Shown: positions 1 through 11,946, counted from the first letter of the stretch. The stretch: DNA of 64,000 bases from Meandrina meandrites (GCA_963693305.1 OY855915.1:4473107-4537106); one strand, 5' to 3'. A program made the numbers and translations. The notes: a model not told the origin generated them from the letters alone.

Positions 1-407
1 ACAAAGAGACATGTATATGTCCGGTTGCTAACACCGCCTGTAAGCGAGAAAAGCTTCTCAAGTAACTATAAGTATCTCCTGGGCTTTGTTCTTAGTCTCT
101 TCACTGTCTAGATAGATGATAACATCTTTTCACGGGATGCATATTGTTGGTGCATTTTCCGCCGGTAGATCGCTTTTGGAGGCTGCCTACGCTAAAATTT
201 GTAAGCGATATTAACTAGGATGTGTGCTTTGTCCCAGATTCCCACTACTTATAGCTTATTAGCTACCTGCAACCAGAAAACTGACAACTTAACGTGACAG
301 GAGAAAACAAAACCGTCTTCGTTTCCGTGTTAAGCGGTCATTCTCTAGTTTCCTAACTTTTATTTTTAAATAAATCAATTAATCGCTTAATTAGTTGTTT
401 AATTAAC
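1..407. other. Intergenic, no gene seen
   Basis: AT-rich DNA with no convincing ORF, RNA gene or repeat. I see nothing to annotate. Confidence 0.5.
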
Positions 408-828
408 TGGATGAACCTTGAACCGAAAACGGCCCAGTTATATATTAATAACAGCGATAATACTGCTATCAAAGGGGTAAAGTTCCAGTCAACAACAGTG
501 ATATTGCTGTCATTGAAAGGAACTTAGATAAGAAAGAAAAAACTTAACAAAACACACTAAGCGGGAGATTGCGCAGAAGTCGAAGTAAAGCCGAAGTCTT
601 GTCGAAATAAAGCCGAAGAAAAACCGAAACTTGAACCTATTGCCGAATAATTGACCGAATGAAATATTCGAAGCCGAATTGTGAAACCCAGGAAAGGAAA
701 AGGGAAGGCCCAAACCCAACCCAACCGCACTAACTAACTGGCTAAATTAACGCTAAGCCGAAACACTCGTAGAAGCCGAATATATGCCGAATATACGCCG
801 AACTTTAGCCGAGTGTAAGGTTCATCCA
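408..828. repeat. Degenerate GCCGAA-rich repeat between 12-bp inverted repeats
   Basis: From about 560 to 815 the hexamer GCCGAA (often AAGCCGAA) recurs about ten times with irregular spacing. The block is bounded by an exact 12-bp inverted repeat, TGGATGAACCTT at 408-419 and AAGGTTCATCCA at 817-828, so it may be a small non-autonomous element with a repeat core. The ORFs crossing it have low-complexity composition and are not taken as genes. Confidence 0.5.
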
Positions 829-1329
829 GAGCTCTAGCTATTTACCCGCCCCTCCCTTCCCACAAATAATCACACTAACCACTACCAAGAGAAACTTGAA
901 TGTGTCTTTCGTTGCCAAGACGACGCTGAGAACATTGGGGGATGATATGTTTGGAAGGGTTGTACTGGCAAGGACTGTCAACTTAGGACAGTGGACTGAC
1001 TGCTTGACGAGGTCGGGAGGAGCCAAACTGAAAAGGACATAACAAAGAAAAACTATGAGTCAGTTTTTACTCCTAAATGAAATATTTGTATATAACCTTA
1101 TACTTAATTACACCTGCAGTTTCTTTCATAACATGCAGTTACACACGACCCGAAATCATGAAGATCGAGAGGGAGACATGCATAATTAAATATAACGTTT
1201 GTATTTGGAAATGATTACTGACCCATAAAAATCTTATTGTTCTCGCTTTGCAATATATCAAATATTGCAGCCATGAACCAAAACATCAGTGTGGAAGCGA
1301 CTGAAATCGTCCATATAATGTAAGGTAAA
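829..1329. other. Intergenic, no gene seen
   Basis: Short ORFs only, none with recognisable motifs or splice-site support. No repeat structure noticed. Confidence 0.4.
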
Positions 1330-1664
1330 GTCTGGCATCGGTGGAGGACCTTTGATGAGCCCCACGGGACTGAGGGTGAAAGTGGATCATATTCCGTGTA
1401 CCATCAGGCTGGAGCTCATCCATTCCGTAGCATGAAGCAACTAGAAGTGTTGCTACTTCCCCTGGATGGGATGCTAGTCCATCGCAGAGTTACTCCCGGC
1501 AGTAAATTCGCCAGTAGCCATTTATATACCTGGGTGGAGAGAGGCACTATGAGAGTAAAGTATCTTGCCCAAGAACACAACGCAGTGACCCGGCCAGGGG
1601 TCGAACCTGGACCGCCCGATCCGGAATCCAGCGCACTAACCATTAGGCCCCCGCGCCATGTAGT
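1330..1664 (-). mobile_element. tRNA-derived SINE
   Basis: Read on the minus strand, the 5' end at about 1664 is a tRNA-like head with an A-box-like stretch (TAATGGTTAGTGCGCTGG) and a good B box (GGTTCGACCCC, near 1598-1608). A body follows containing CTTGGGCAAGATACTTTAC and TGCCTCTCTCCACCC, which resemble the conserved central domain shared by several metazoan SINE families. The 3' boundary near 1330 is approximate. The tRNA-like part lacks a clean acceptor stem, so it is not a functional tRNA gene. Confidence 0.75.
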
Positions 1665-1703
1665 GTAGAGAGAGAAAAATAGGGTTTTAGGAGGGTCAGT
1701 AAT

Positions 1704-1798
1704 TATAATAGATAATTACTGAGGCTCACAGTATTATTGGGTATATTGCAGGCAGCAATATAAACAATGCTGTGAGCCTCAGTAACTATCTATTAAAT
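1704..1798. repeat. ~90-bp near-perfect hairpin
   Basis: Arms 1708-1735 and 1766-1793 match at 26 of 28 positions when one is reverse-complemented. Inside them a second 8-bp stem (TATATTGC/GCAATATA) closes a five-base loop, so the whole stretch can fold into one long stem. A small MITE or a pre-miRNA-like hairpin are both possible. Confidence 0.6.
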
Positions 1799-2310
1799 AT
1801 TGCCCCAGATCCACACCATTGTGTTGGGTTGTTTAACCTATTCAGATCCTAAAATGATTATTCGAACATTTGTCAATGTAGTTTATTAGTGCTCATGGGC
1901 TTAACTTCATATCTCTTCGAGATAGCTAGTTTAGCCACTGAAACAGAAGAAACAAATATTTTCCTCATTTCCCTCAAATAAAATTAAAAATAAAGAAAAA
2001 TATCAGGTGACATTTGATTTCAGACCGGTCATTCCAATTTATAAATTCTCACGTCTTTCTTCCACCTAAATTATTAGTTTACGCTTTTTTAATCATTGTT
2101 TATCAAAAGTTGTCCAGCATATTATAAAAAGCTGGACAAAGTTCACTTCGTCTATTAAAACTACTTGCGAAAAATAAACTAACGAAGAAGATAAATAAAC
2201 AGAAAAACGTACCTGGCATCAATATTGGCGTTTAAACCGGAACGGCCACATGTCAGCACCATAATTATTTGACGAAGTTTGCTTGGAACACGTTTCGTTT
2301 TCTTTTGCCT

Positions 2311-2616
2311 TCAGTGAGTAAATTCTTCGGTCGCTAGCCTCTGAAATAAAAAAGAGCAACAAACCGAATTAATAAGTTAGCCAAGTACCCACAAATACAT
2401 TGAAATTTCTTGGTTTGAGTTCTTGGTTCGAGTTCAGCTCTCTCAGAATAAAACAATTCATTGTGCGAATGATTTTAAACTGAAACATTTAATTAATACT
2501 TACCATTTTTCCGGCCAATATCATTTCTTGTGGTTCTGTAGTAAGGGCCAGAATTGGCAAGACGTTAAGTGCTGATGTGGACACAGCTACAGCTTTGGGG
2601 TTATTTATCGTTGGGT
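2311..2616 (-). CDS. Possible last two exons of an unknown gene
   Basis: A minus-strand open frame at 2504-2616 begins after an AG and ends in ATG followed by a perfect GTAAGT donor. It reads as an ordinary soluble peptide (it includes ALNVLPILALTTEPQEMILA). A pyrimidine-rich acceptor ending TTTCAG lies about 160 bp downstream, and joining there (2340-2311) adds nine codons and a stop. No domain is recognised and no upstream exon was found, so this could be chance. Confidence 0.25.
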
Positions 2617-3048
2617 CTGTCAACTAAGACGCGAAAGGCTTCGGCGCGCGTTGTAGCGTTCAAAATGTTTTAGTCATGTTCTCTCACGTAGAAGCCGAAT
2701 ATCCGAATTAAATTGCGCGCCAGTTGTTGGCACGCCCTCAACTAAAGACGGTATCTGATTGGCTCGCGTTATCAAACGACGCACGGGATTTCACTTTAAC
2801 TAGCTGTTCGTTGGCTCGGTATGTAAATTTTAAAAAAATGTTTACGATAAAGGACAAAAACGTGCTCTTTTGTTGGCACATATCTACAATCCATAGGTAT
2901 ACGGTTTTCACGGGCCCCCATGAAGCTTTAACCGTGGAAAAACCTAGCGGATTCTCATGCAAAAGAAATGTTCGATATTTTTTTCTCTCAACTCAGACGA
3001 CCAGATGACAAATTTTCTATTAGAAAACAAGATCGAGACAACACACAG

Positions 3049-3262
3049 TACGATTTGCCGGCCCGATTTGGCCCAGATTTGATAGAAAAATGAGTTCGCA
3101 GTTGAAAATCTGCCCGATTTTTAAAAGTCTGTTGCAGTGCCACAGACTTTGGAAATCGGGCAGAATTTTTCCCTCGCAATTCAACTACGCAAAGAAAATC
3201 GGCTGACAAGTCGAGTCGCAGCTTGTAAATTTGCTTGGAACAAATCGGGCCGACAAATCGTA
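3049..3262. mobile_element. Nested inverted-repeat (MITE-like) element
   Basis: Outer arms 3049-3071 and 3240-3262 match at about 21 of 23 positions. An inner hairpin has an exact 11-bp stem (3110-3120 with 3153-3163) and a further 9-bp stem (AAAGTCTGT/ACAGACTTT) around its loop. The repeated motif is GCCCGATTTG. The whole 214 bp can fold back on itself, as expected for a small non-autonomous element. Confidence 0.6.
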
Positions 3263-4498
3263 GCGTTTAAACCGGCCTATCCCCATGATCTTATGTGCAC
3301 TCCCCTTTTCCCCTAGTTTACAGAGCGGTTAGCTGATAAAGCGAGTTTAGCGTACCACCTCGTCATATTCACATCTCAAAAGTAGGGTCGCCCACTACCT
3401 CTCGGAACGAGTTGTTTCATTGGTTCTTAAAACAATAGATAACAGGTCATAACAATGCCCCTAGCTCTGAATAACAATAGAGGTAGTGTTTACAGCGGGC
3501 GAATGAAAATAGAGGTTTCAGAGAGGTAGTGTCTTACTGCAAAAGTAGACTGCAAAACAGTCGCATCTTTTGCGAACGCGCTAGGTCTTCAACGAAAGCG
3601 AGAGGTCTGGAGCCAATGTCAAAAACTGTTTGCAGGAAGGTGTTGTTAGAAAGAAAATGTTTGCAGAGGTTCATAGATAACAAAAAAAGTTTTCAGAGAA
3701 AGATTTTTCATCCCTCCCCCTCCAGAAAAATATTGGTCCGTCCCTTAGCTCCATCCGTCGGCGCTTCGCGACGTTCAACGTTCGGCGCTTTGCGCCTTTG
3801 ATAAGCGTTTTCAATTCAGACCTGTTTGCAGTGTTCTTGCCAATGAGCGAAAAAGCGTGAGAGGCCAGAGTGCATCATGTCACTCTCTTCTCAGCAAAAA
3901 AAAAATATAGGCAGGAAATATATTAGTTTTCCATTATTCCTACCAGCCACCTCTAAATGATAATAACAAGTAAATGGTATTTTTCTCCCTATGATCAAAT
4001 ATTAATTATAACAAAGAATCTATCCCTATGTCCCGTCAGTTTATTGTAATAGGATATTCTGCCAACAATCCTAATTTAAAAGGCATACAGTGGCTCTATT
4101 TGTCGCCTTTACCTCAACTCCCGTTTTCAAAGCAAAGTCAACATTTCCAACCCTGCGGGTTGTTCCAACGACCAAGACTATTTTCAGACGCGCGGGTATT
4201 CCATTACATGCCATTACCTTTGCCAGGAACAGTTATATTCAGAGTTAACGTCATATAGTTTGCGAGAGGAAAAACACACTAATAGTGTTAGTAATAGTGT
4301 TTTTAATGTTTTTGTCGGAGCGACCAGGGGCTTTGTTCCTGTTGTTTGTTCTGTTGTTCTCTCGAAGGGTAGCGAGCAATTCATGTGAGACCTTGAGAGG
4401 GCTGCTACCCTGCCCAAAAAAGACGCTTTCCCTTTCGCTTCACGGACTAAGAAAAGAAAAGGGGTCTGTGTCCGAGCCAGGACAGGACAGGCAGGGTA
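3263..4498. other. Intergenic with one short inverted repeat
   Basis: An exact 11-bp inverted repeat (CACTACCTCTC at 3393-3403, GAGAGGTAGTG at 3521-3531) brackets 139 bp. Just downstream, AGACTGCAAAACAGT (about 3548) looks like part of a dispersed repeat, but I cannot name the family. No gene is supported. Confidence 0.4.
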
Positions 4499-4517
4499 CC
4501 CCCCCCCCCCCCCCCCC
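4499..4517. repeat. Poly(C) tract, 19 bases
   Basis: An uninterrupted run of 19 C. The ORF reading through it is an artefact of the homopolymer. Confidence 0.9.
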
Positions 4518-4579
4518 GCGGTAAATTCATGACAATAGGCCTCGCACCATGTGACTCCAAATTCGCGCAGTGATTGGAT

Positions 4580-4780
4580 AATAGACCTTTCTCGCTTGGG
4601 CGGTTTGTTTTCCCATTACAGACCACGTGGTATTCTCTAGAGAATTTTTCTTCTATCCACATAAACTTTATTCATTCATATACACGCGACTATTTGAAAA
4701 TTTGAAAGCAAGAATTCTCAAGAGTATCAATACATGGCCTTTAATGGGGCAACAAAACGCCCAAGCGAAAAAGGTCTATT
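4580..4780. mobile_element. 201-bp MITE with ~35-bp terminal inverted repeats
   Basis: The left end AATAGACCTTTCTCGCTTGG and the reverse complement of the right end agree over about 35 bases with a few mismatches. The interior is AT-rich with no ORF. No clear target-site duplication could be fixed. Confidence 0.65.
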
Positions 4781-4833
4781 TGATCTGCGGATCAAAACAC
4801 TTCCAAAAGTGGACATGATCCTGGACTGCTCAA

Positions 4834-5062
4834 AGGATAAGTAAAATTTAGAGAAATAAGAAATATTGAAGATTTAATGTGATTTTAAAATTAAAATTTG
4901 AAGTTATAAATTAGCAGATGGACACCTAAACAGTCTCCTTACAACCTGGGGTACTCTTGCGTGCGGGTCAACTGTCTGTTGGTGTTTCAAAAATAATTTT
5001 CTTACTTTTATCTGTTCTTTAAACCTCTTAAATATCACTCAAATTCACGTTTAACCCCACCT
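4834..5062 (+). repeat. Dispersed repeat family A, copy 1 (truncated)
   Basis: This matches 13225-13455 and, inverted, the 38.3-38.5 kb region. Shared landmarks are a GATTTAATGTGATTTTAAAA block, a CAACCTGGGGT block and a GGTCAACTGTCT block. The complete copy at 37846-38660 shows that the family is a TTAA-flanked element. This copy has lost its start and has a degraded 3' end. Confidence 0.75.
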
Positions 5063-6479
5063 AACTGGTCTCGCAGGTGTATTCAGGGCAATTTCGTACC
5101 CGGGGCCACCTCCGCTTTCAAGATGGCCCGCCTTCTTCAGCGGAGATGGCCCTGGGAACGAGGTTGTATTTTGGGTTTGGTGGGAGGGAATTAAGTGTGA
5201 GAATAATCCTTAAAAAAAACATCTGTTCCAAGAGGACACAACTACCGCACGTTCAAAACCCCGCAGTTGATTTTGAATAATTCAGGTGGCAACTCGCTAA
5301 TCTCTCAAAAATTGAACAACAAAATTTCGCAATCAAATCGCGTCCGTGGACCTCTCGCATAATGTGACCAGACAAATTATGGAACTCGTGTTGTATGGCG
5401 TCTTTTATAAAGACAGACAAAATATCGCCAAAAATAAGTTATTGATGAATTATCTGTCTTGAGCTTATCCTTAAATTGATTGGCATAAAAACACGACGAA
5501 ATAATCGATCCTCATCTAGGCTTGTCACGCGACCAAATAAAAATCGATCCTCTAGCTCCTAGGTTTGCCCAAAACAACCTATTTTCATCCCAATGAGTTA
5601 TCTCCCATTCAGCTGTTCCAATAAAAGTTGACGGATCAAAGCTTAAAGACAAGACCGAAAGGTTGTATGGGTAAAGGGAGCCACCGCACGCGCTGAATCT
5701 TGATGAGATATAACGACATGACAAACGTGAATTTGAGCGTTTTCTTTCTCTTCGGGCATGTGGAAACAAGATATTTTTACCCAAACTGAATTTTTCAGCA
5801 CTCAAAGCCAGGCGACAGCGAAAATAAAGCTACAGAAAAAGGCCTCCTGAGACAAAAACAAATTCCTCACGCGCAAAAATACAAACCTTTACATTTCCTG
5901 TAGATATGTAAAATTCCTGTGAATGCCCAGATCACCATTCGGTCTTCTCTAGTAATCTTTAGGCTTTGGTCTAACAACGCTATGAAGAAACTCATTCAAT
6001 ATTTCTAAACAGTAAAAGTGTACTGCTCCTAAAGTTCACTCAGTTTTTTCTTCACTGGAATTACCTTGATAAAAGTGAAAGGCAGACGTTTTGTAACATC
6101 AAAATGCGATTTCTCCTTACGTTACGAATACATTGTCAAGCAGTCAGGTGATGAGAAGAAGGAAGTTCAGGATTACGGTGTCTTCAAATACTGCTTTGGC
6201 GATTGCATCGTGTAGCTTCGACTCACTCCAAATGCTAAGATGTTTATCAGTTCAGTTATTGAGTCAAGTCCGAGGCATTGTAGACTCATTGTATCCATAT
6301 AAAACGTATAGCAAACAGTGAATAGATAGCGCATTCAAAGCGGATTTGATGGCTTACTGTATTGAAACTATTATTATTATATAGACAGCAAAGGTCGGTG
6401 AAGTTGCCCGCCTTATGCAAGCGAAGGCTGTTATTTATAACAGTGTTTTTGACACGTCTGTGTTTTCTTCCTCACATGT
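5063..6479. other. Intergenic, no gene seen
   Basis: Several ORFs of 60-100 codons occur on both strands, but none has a motif, splice-site support or gene-like composition. Confidence 0.4.
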
Positions 6480-6592
6480 AGGTCTTTATTAGCAAGGTCT
6501 GTGTTTTCGAGGTCTGTGTTTTCGAGGTCGGCGTTTTCGAGGTCTGTGGTCTGAGGTCTGCGATTTCGAGGTCTGTGTTTTCGAGACACCCC
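6480..6592. repeat. 15-bp minisatellite
   Basis: About seven imperfect tandem copies of GAGGTCTGTGTTTTC. Because 15 is a multiple of three, the minus-strand reading gives a repetitive peptide (TDLEN units), which explains the two overlapping ORFs here. Confidence 0.85.
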
Positions 6593-8132
6593 GCTGTAAT
6601 AATTCGTACTGCTAGAAAGTGGATGCAAATTTTAGTTCCAATGGCATAACAGCGTTCAATAGAATTTTTAATGTTCCACACTTAAAGGTGCCCATCTGTT
6701 TTATATCCCCGTTTATATCTCCCTTAAAATCAAACAATGATCTATCGCACTCGTAGTTAAAATTGAGCAGCATTTACACAATCATATGCCGCAAGTTGTG
6801 ATTCAGAGCTGCTTGCAAAAGTGGGATTTCGCTTCAAAATACGCCCAACAATGTAACGGTCTCCAACAGAGTATTGAGAGATAAATAGTCTTTAAAAGTA
6901 CAATTGTACAACTAAGCATATTGGAAGCATTTTTCAGAACGTCACATTATTTCGACCTTTAGCAGCAGCTAAATTTTACGTGTTCTTATATAAAAAAAGA
7001 GCGTACAATCTATTTTATGCACTAGGCAAACCAAAGTTGAAAACATTGTATCCCACAAATATACCCTTTAGGTACCTATTTTTGAACATGTTGAAAAGAA
7101 CATTTGCGCATTAATATTCCCTTTGGTGCTCAACACCAAGCGTGCAAGTTTATTTGTTTAATGTGTTAAATTGTATTTACAATTTATTTAGCCTTTTGCA
7201 CAAGTAATTAATTTGAACATCAAGCAGAATATTCGCCGAGTTTTTTACACTGCGCATTTTACAAGGTTTTAAGCGGCATCGCTATTGAAGCCGAAAAAAA
7301 AACACAGAAAAAGTAATTGTTTTGAAAAGTACAGGCGAAAAAGAAAAACATCCTAGCTGATCAAAGTTTAATGACTGCCAATAAAACTTTAATCGCTCAT
7401 CGGTCAATATCGCTTTTAGAAAATGGCCAGTTTGGAAATGAAACCTTTCGACAGTGCATGGGAAAAAGTTTAAATTCTGAAGGCAAACTTTGCGTTTTGG
7501 TATCTCGAATTTTAGAGATGTTTTGGTCAGAGTTAAAAGTTTTCTCTTACAGTCGACTTGCAATTCAAAATCAGACGAGAGAATTGTTGCAAACGAATTT
7601 TATAGCCATAATTACCAAGAGTCTGTTTTTTTGTTTTTTGTTATTTTGCAGCACCGAAAAACATCTGTCCGAGCATGTAGACAACACAATTTCGCTTCAA
7701 ATGAAAGGTACACAAAAACGGACCGTGTTTGTTTACCAATATTTCTTTACATTGTTTTTTAATCTTGACGTCACTTATATTTACCTTCGACAGGCGAACA
7801 CAATATTTAAATTTCGTCCGTGGCGGAGATGAACACTTTTGCATTTTGAGTAGCTAGAAAACAGCTGCAAGTGTATTCAAGCGCCCCGTTGGATTTTAAG
7901 TTTGGGAGCTGGTTCTACCACGCGTTATGCAATCTTTTGCATCGATCGATCGATGAGTCACATAAGAAGAACACTCCGCCCTCGAGGAATAAATCAACAT
8001 TATTCCATGTAGGAGTTTTTTGGATGAATGCATTGTTGGGGCACGAACGGCAATTTCACTTAGCAATTTTACACCGGCTGACGGTGAAACCGATGATCTT
8101 TTTCGTCACGTTTTCGTGCTAAAGACGATCAA
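6593..8132. other. Region upstream of the GPCR, no separate gene seen
   Basis: AT-rich sequence with overlapping ORFs around 7.3-7.85 kb on both strands, none with domain features. A TGACGTCA site occurs near 7767. No TATA box or start site could be assigned for the GPCR. Confidence 0.4.
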
Positions 8133-9275
8133 ATGGAGGGATCGAGTTCTAACGTATCTGCCTTGGAACATAACGAAACCGATTTATGGCGTTGCGAGTC
8201 TTTGTCTGAAGTAGCCGCTGAAGCAATCTTCACTTCTCTGATCATCATTTTAATACTGTGTATTCTGGGAAACAGTGCCATTTGCATTATCGTCTCGCGC
8301 CATTATCAACTGCACACCGTAACCAACGCATATTTTGTGAACATGGCGGTTATTCAGCTTCTCTTTGCATTTCTCTCCATTCCACCGTATCTAAGAATAT
8401 CTAGTTCTTCGATGCCGATAGCGGAGCATTGGCTTTGCGTTTTCATTGGATTTTCGTTCGAGATGTTCGCAGCTTTGTCGAATCTAGCGTTGACACTTCT
8501 CACCATTGAACGCTACTATGTAATCAGCAATTCGGGCAGAAAGAAAATTTCCGCCAAAACAACGAGCAAGATGATTTTTGCCGCAAGTGTTTTGGCATTA
8601 ACCTTTGCTATTTTATGGACATCGCTGGTTGGAAATTCAATGCGTTGTTTCCCTACTTCAGACTTTGGATCCAGTTTATCTTGTTTTCCTTTGCTTAGTG
8701 CTTATAGAATAGAGACATTAAGAATTCTAAACATCATTTATATACTGATGTGCTTTTTGCTTCCGATGGCTTTAATGGCTGGACTATTTGTCAAAATGGC
8801 CAAGCCACTTTGGAGCGGATTTAACGGGGTTCGTCCGATGGGTGTTGGAAATACAAACACAATCCGTTTCTTCGCCGAAATCAAAACTACAAGAACTTTG
8901 TTTTTAATATCACTCCTTCACCTTTGTTGCTGGCTTCCTCTGTGCATAACATCACTTTATTTATCTTCTCAACAGCAGTTAAACGATCGCCATTCATCTT
9001 TTATGACAACTAAAGTCGTCAGCATTTGCTTGGCTTTCGCTTCATCTTGTATTAATCCATTGATGTACGCTCTAAGAAACCCTCGTTTTAGCATAATATT
9101 TCGACCGAATAAGCGCAGGCGCTCGCATGGGAAAAAGAGAGTTCATTTTAAAAAGAGTGACGAACAACGCGAAAAACCTACATCAAATGCAGTTTCTTGG
9201 GCACAAAGACCGAAGTGTTCTTTCGTGTACGACACAAGTCGAAGCGAAGAGACCCAAACGACATCTTCGTGTTGA
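8133..9275 (+). CDS. Rhodopsin-like (class A) GPCR, single exon
   Basis: A 380-residue plasma-membrane receptor with seven hydrophobic segments at about 31-54, 64-85, 103-125, 149-168, 197-220, 255-276 and 293-315. Family marks are GN at 46-47 in TM1, Cys102 at the top of TM3 with Cys172 or Cys184 as disulfide partner in loop 2, ERY at 126-128 (variant of DRY), CCWLP at 265-269 in TM6 and NPLMY at 308-312 (NPxxY). N-glycosylation sequons lie at N7 and N14. The cytoplasmic tail is basic. At the usual TM2 Asp position (2.50) there appears to be Gln75, which would remove the common sodium-site acid. The start is the first ATG of the frame and gives a normal short N-terminus. Intronless class A receptors are common in expanded cnidarian GPCR sets. 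Ligand and subfamily cannot be told from sequence alone. Confidence 0.93.
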   Translation: MEGSSSNVSALEHNETDLWRCESLSEVAAEAIFTSLIIILILCILGNSAICIIVSRHYQLHTVTNAYFVNMAVIQLLFAFLSIPPYLRISSSSMPIAEHWLCVFIGFSFEMFAALSNLALTLLTIERYYVISNSGRKKISAKTTSKMIFAASVLALTFAILWTSLVGNSMRCFPTSDFGSSLSCFPLLSAYRIETLRILNIIYILMCFLLPMALMAGLFVKMAKPLWSGFNGVRPMGVGNTNTIRFFAEIKTTRTLFLISLLHLCCWLPLCITSLYLSSQQQLNDRHSSFMTTKVVSICLAFASSCINPLMYALRNPRFSIIFRPNKRRRSHGKKRVHFKKSDEQREKPTSNAVSWAQRPKCSFVYDTSRSEETQTTSSC

Positions 9276-9756
9276 CAGCGCGAAACATTTCCGTCGCGGC
9301 AGAGCCCACTGCCAAAACAGGTGCTTTTACTAAACAAACTTTTCTTCCCTGAATTTTGAAAAGTGTTTGTTGAAAAACATGTTTTAAATGACAGAAACTC
9401 GAGTGCAACCGCGCGGTCATAAAAGTTATCGGTAAATTAATTCGGGCGTGTAGAGTTTCTCAGGCAAGGTTTCGGCTAAAATGTGTGCCATTTAATATTA
9501 CCACTTTGCAGCTGTTACTTGAGTGTTTTCTTTCCTTTTTTCAATTTCCTTTTGCTGTTGAGTTGTCATTCAAGTTAGGCTTTAATACTAAAAACAGAAA
9601 ACACCGACACTTCTGTTTTAAGAAAGAATAACATACCAATATTTTCCGACACGGCCGATATAAATGCCCGCTAAGAAATTTTCAAGATCAAATTTTTTTC
9701 TTCACTGAGCGACACTGAGTCCATTATGAGCGGCTCAGTTTTTTCCATTTTGGTTA

Positions 9757-9762
9757 AATAAA
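9757..9762 (+). terminator. Candidate poly(A) signal of the GPCR
   Basis: AATAAA about 480 bp after the GPCR stop codon. Another AATAAA-like site follows near 9874. Either could end the transcript. Confidence 0.3.
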
Positions 9763-11265
9763 TAACTTGGACTTCAATAATGATTTCGCATCCCCATTAG
9801 GTATCTGTGAATTATTTAGCTTATACAAACACACCTTGAAACTGCGGGGGAAAAACAACTTTTGTGGAAATGAAATAAAAAAGGAAAACAAAATTTCTTC
9901 TAAATGAAAAAAGGCGACTCGGAAGTTTTAACAAGGAGATCGAGCCATATATATAGCATACAATTAGCAGAATTCTACTAATTTTCGAATGCAAATGCTA
10001 CAATTCGATTGGTTGAGCTGTGGCTGAATGTTCACGTTTTTTCGCTTCTCCGAAATCTCGGAGGAAGATTTAGAAGTATTGCTGGATAGTTCAATTTCCG
10101 AGAAGATTTCAAGAAGGACATTCACCGAAGCACGCCTTTAAAAACTCGAATTTGTTTAAATGATCTGTTGACAGCGTGTATACAGCTGCAAGTTGCAAAT
10201 GATAATTCAGTCCGCGTGCGATTTCGTTAAAGCGTATTTAAGTTTGAGAAATAATTGGGAATCGTTATTTGAAGAAAATTTAATTCGATTCTACCTGAAA
10301 GCAATGATCAGAAATCGAGAGCGAATAATTTGTTCAAGGCAAAATATGGAAAAAAGGAATAATCAATTTGAATCGAATAAAATTCCGTCGACCGAGAAAT
10401 GAAAGTTGAACTGAATTTGTATTGTGAATAAACCGACCACAAATATAATCTATAATTAATCAAGAAGAACGCGTCATCTATGTAAAAAGCATGGCAGTTT
10501 CGTAGGAGTTCGAAAAGGTAACTTTAATCACACTGCATGCTAAACTATGGACTCGTTGAATAAAAGAAAATTGTATAAAAATGACAAATTATAATATAAA
10601 GCAGCAATATTTTTGTGAAAATAATCGATATTAAAATCTTAGCAATTGAATTGATGCCTATGGTTTTCTCCTGTTCAGTTCTCTTAACTAATAGAATGGT
10701 CATAAATCGGCCCGAGGACGACACAGGAGGGAGAAAAAACTCAATTAAAGTAAGGCAAGCGGCCGATTTTTATTTGAATCGCTCAATTTTCATGGGTTAC
10801 AGAAACGATCGTTATTTTCCCCATACAAACCCTTTATATTTCGAAGGTTACGCAACGGTGCCGACGCTCACATTTCGAGCTTAGACATGGAAACACAACC
10901 GTTTTGTAATTCTTTCAGACCCTCGGGGGTTTGCGGCCCAGGTGGCGTACACAAAATATATATGAGCGCAATGCATAATTTTGTCAAATTTCCAACAAGG
11001 CGGAAGATTGTTGCGACGCGATTGGTTTTTTTGAGTAACTTTGTTTATCGTTTTCTCAACTTTCGCTAACCCTTTCTCTGCTAAAATACTATATTTCATT
11101 CTCTGCGTGGTCTGAAAAAAAGACTTTCACGTAATCCAATATTCACCAAATAAGATTTTATGTGATGCACTTTCCCGATCAACTGCAAAATAATAGCTTA
11201 AATATGTATTGCAAGTGACACTATAGGTTTACAAAACTGCGTAGCCATCCAAAAGTCTTTATTTC
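9763..11265. other. Intergenic, no gene seen
   Basis: AT-rich sequence with short ORFs without features. Nothing convincing on either strand. Confidence 0.4.
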
Positions 11266-11270
11266 GATTT

Positions 11271-11492
11271 CCATCTTCGCCATCGTTAGTCATCCTCGCT
11301 TCCCAATGGGTTCCTGTCATTTGTCGAGTATTGTTCTACAAAATCAAACCATTATTGTCGGGTTTCCTACATGCAAGCCTCGCGTTTTCAAGTTTGTCCA
11401 TATTGTAATCCATTTTCATCTTCGCCATCGTTAGTCATCCTCACTTCTTAATGGGTTCCTGTCATTTGTCGAGTATTGTTCTACGAAATCAA
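11271..11492. repeat. Two direct copies of an ~80-bp sequence
   Basis: The sequence around CATCTTCGCCATCGTTAGTC at about 11273 recurs at about 11415 and continues into GGGTTCCTGTCATTTGTCGA in both, with only a few differences. It is a local direct duplication of unknown origin. Confidence 0.8.
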
Positions 11493-11835
11493 AAATCCGT
11501 TTCGCTGTATGTGCTAAAATTAGAAGCAGTGACCCTTTAATTGCTAATAATAACCCGGCATCATTTATTCTACGATATTGTGACATACGCAATAAATCTA
11601 GCAGAACCAAATATTACAAAAATGTTTTTCGGTACTTTGTTGCAGAAAAGCCTTAACCAATATTTCAACGCAGAATATAAAAATGGCTGGCCTTGTAATG
11701 AAAGAATTCTATCAGAAAACTACCATTTTGTGCCGGCAGAAAAGAAATATTCCCAGCAAGCGTTAAAGCAATCTGGCAAATAAGCTGGAGAGGAAAATTA
11801 CTAAACCATATGAAAAATCTTTTCATTGGAGTTTG

Positions 11836-11946
11836 TCGTTTGTAATCCGCCACAATCTTTCCCAATCTCAATCCTCCTTGTTCCTTTTTGTTTTAAGTTT
11901 TCTTCTTTGGTATTTTCTATCTTAGTAAACTATTATTTTGAGGATT
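11836..11946 (+). repeat. Dispersed repeat family B, copy 1
   Basis: About 110 bp starting TTTGTAATCCG and ending AGTAAACTATTATTTTGAGG. It matches 14782-14890 and 14960-15060 in the same orientation. Confidence 0.8.

Noticed and set aside
1574..1664. tRNA gene on the minus strand
   Set aside because: Good A and B boxes, but no proper acceptor stem, and it runs into a SINE body; it is the SINE head.
2213..2340. Alternative short ORF beginning MASDRR from a shifted acceptor
   Set aside because: It needs an acceptor two bases downstream and ends just before another donor; weaker than the nine-codon ending described.
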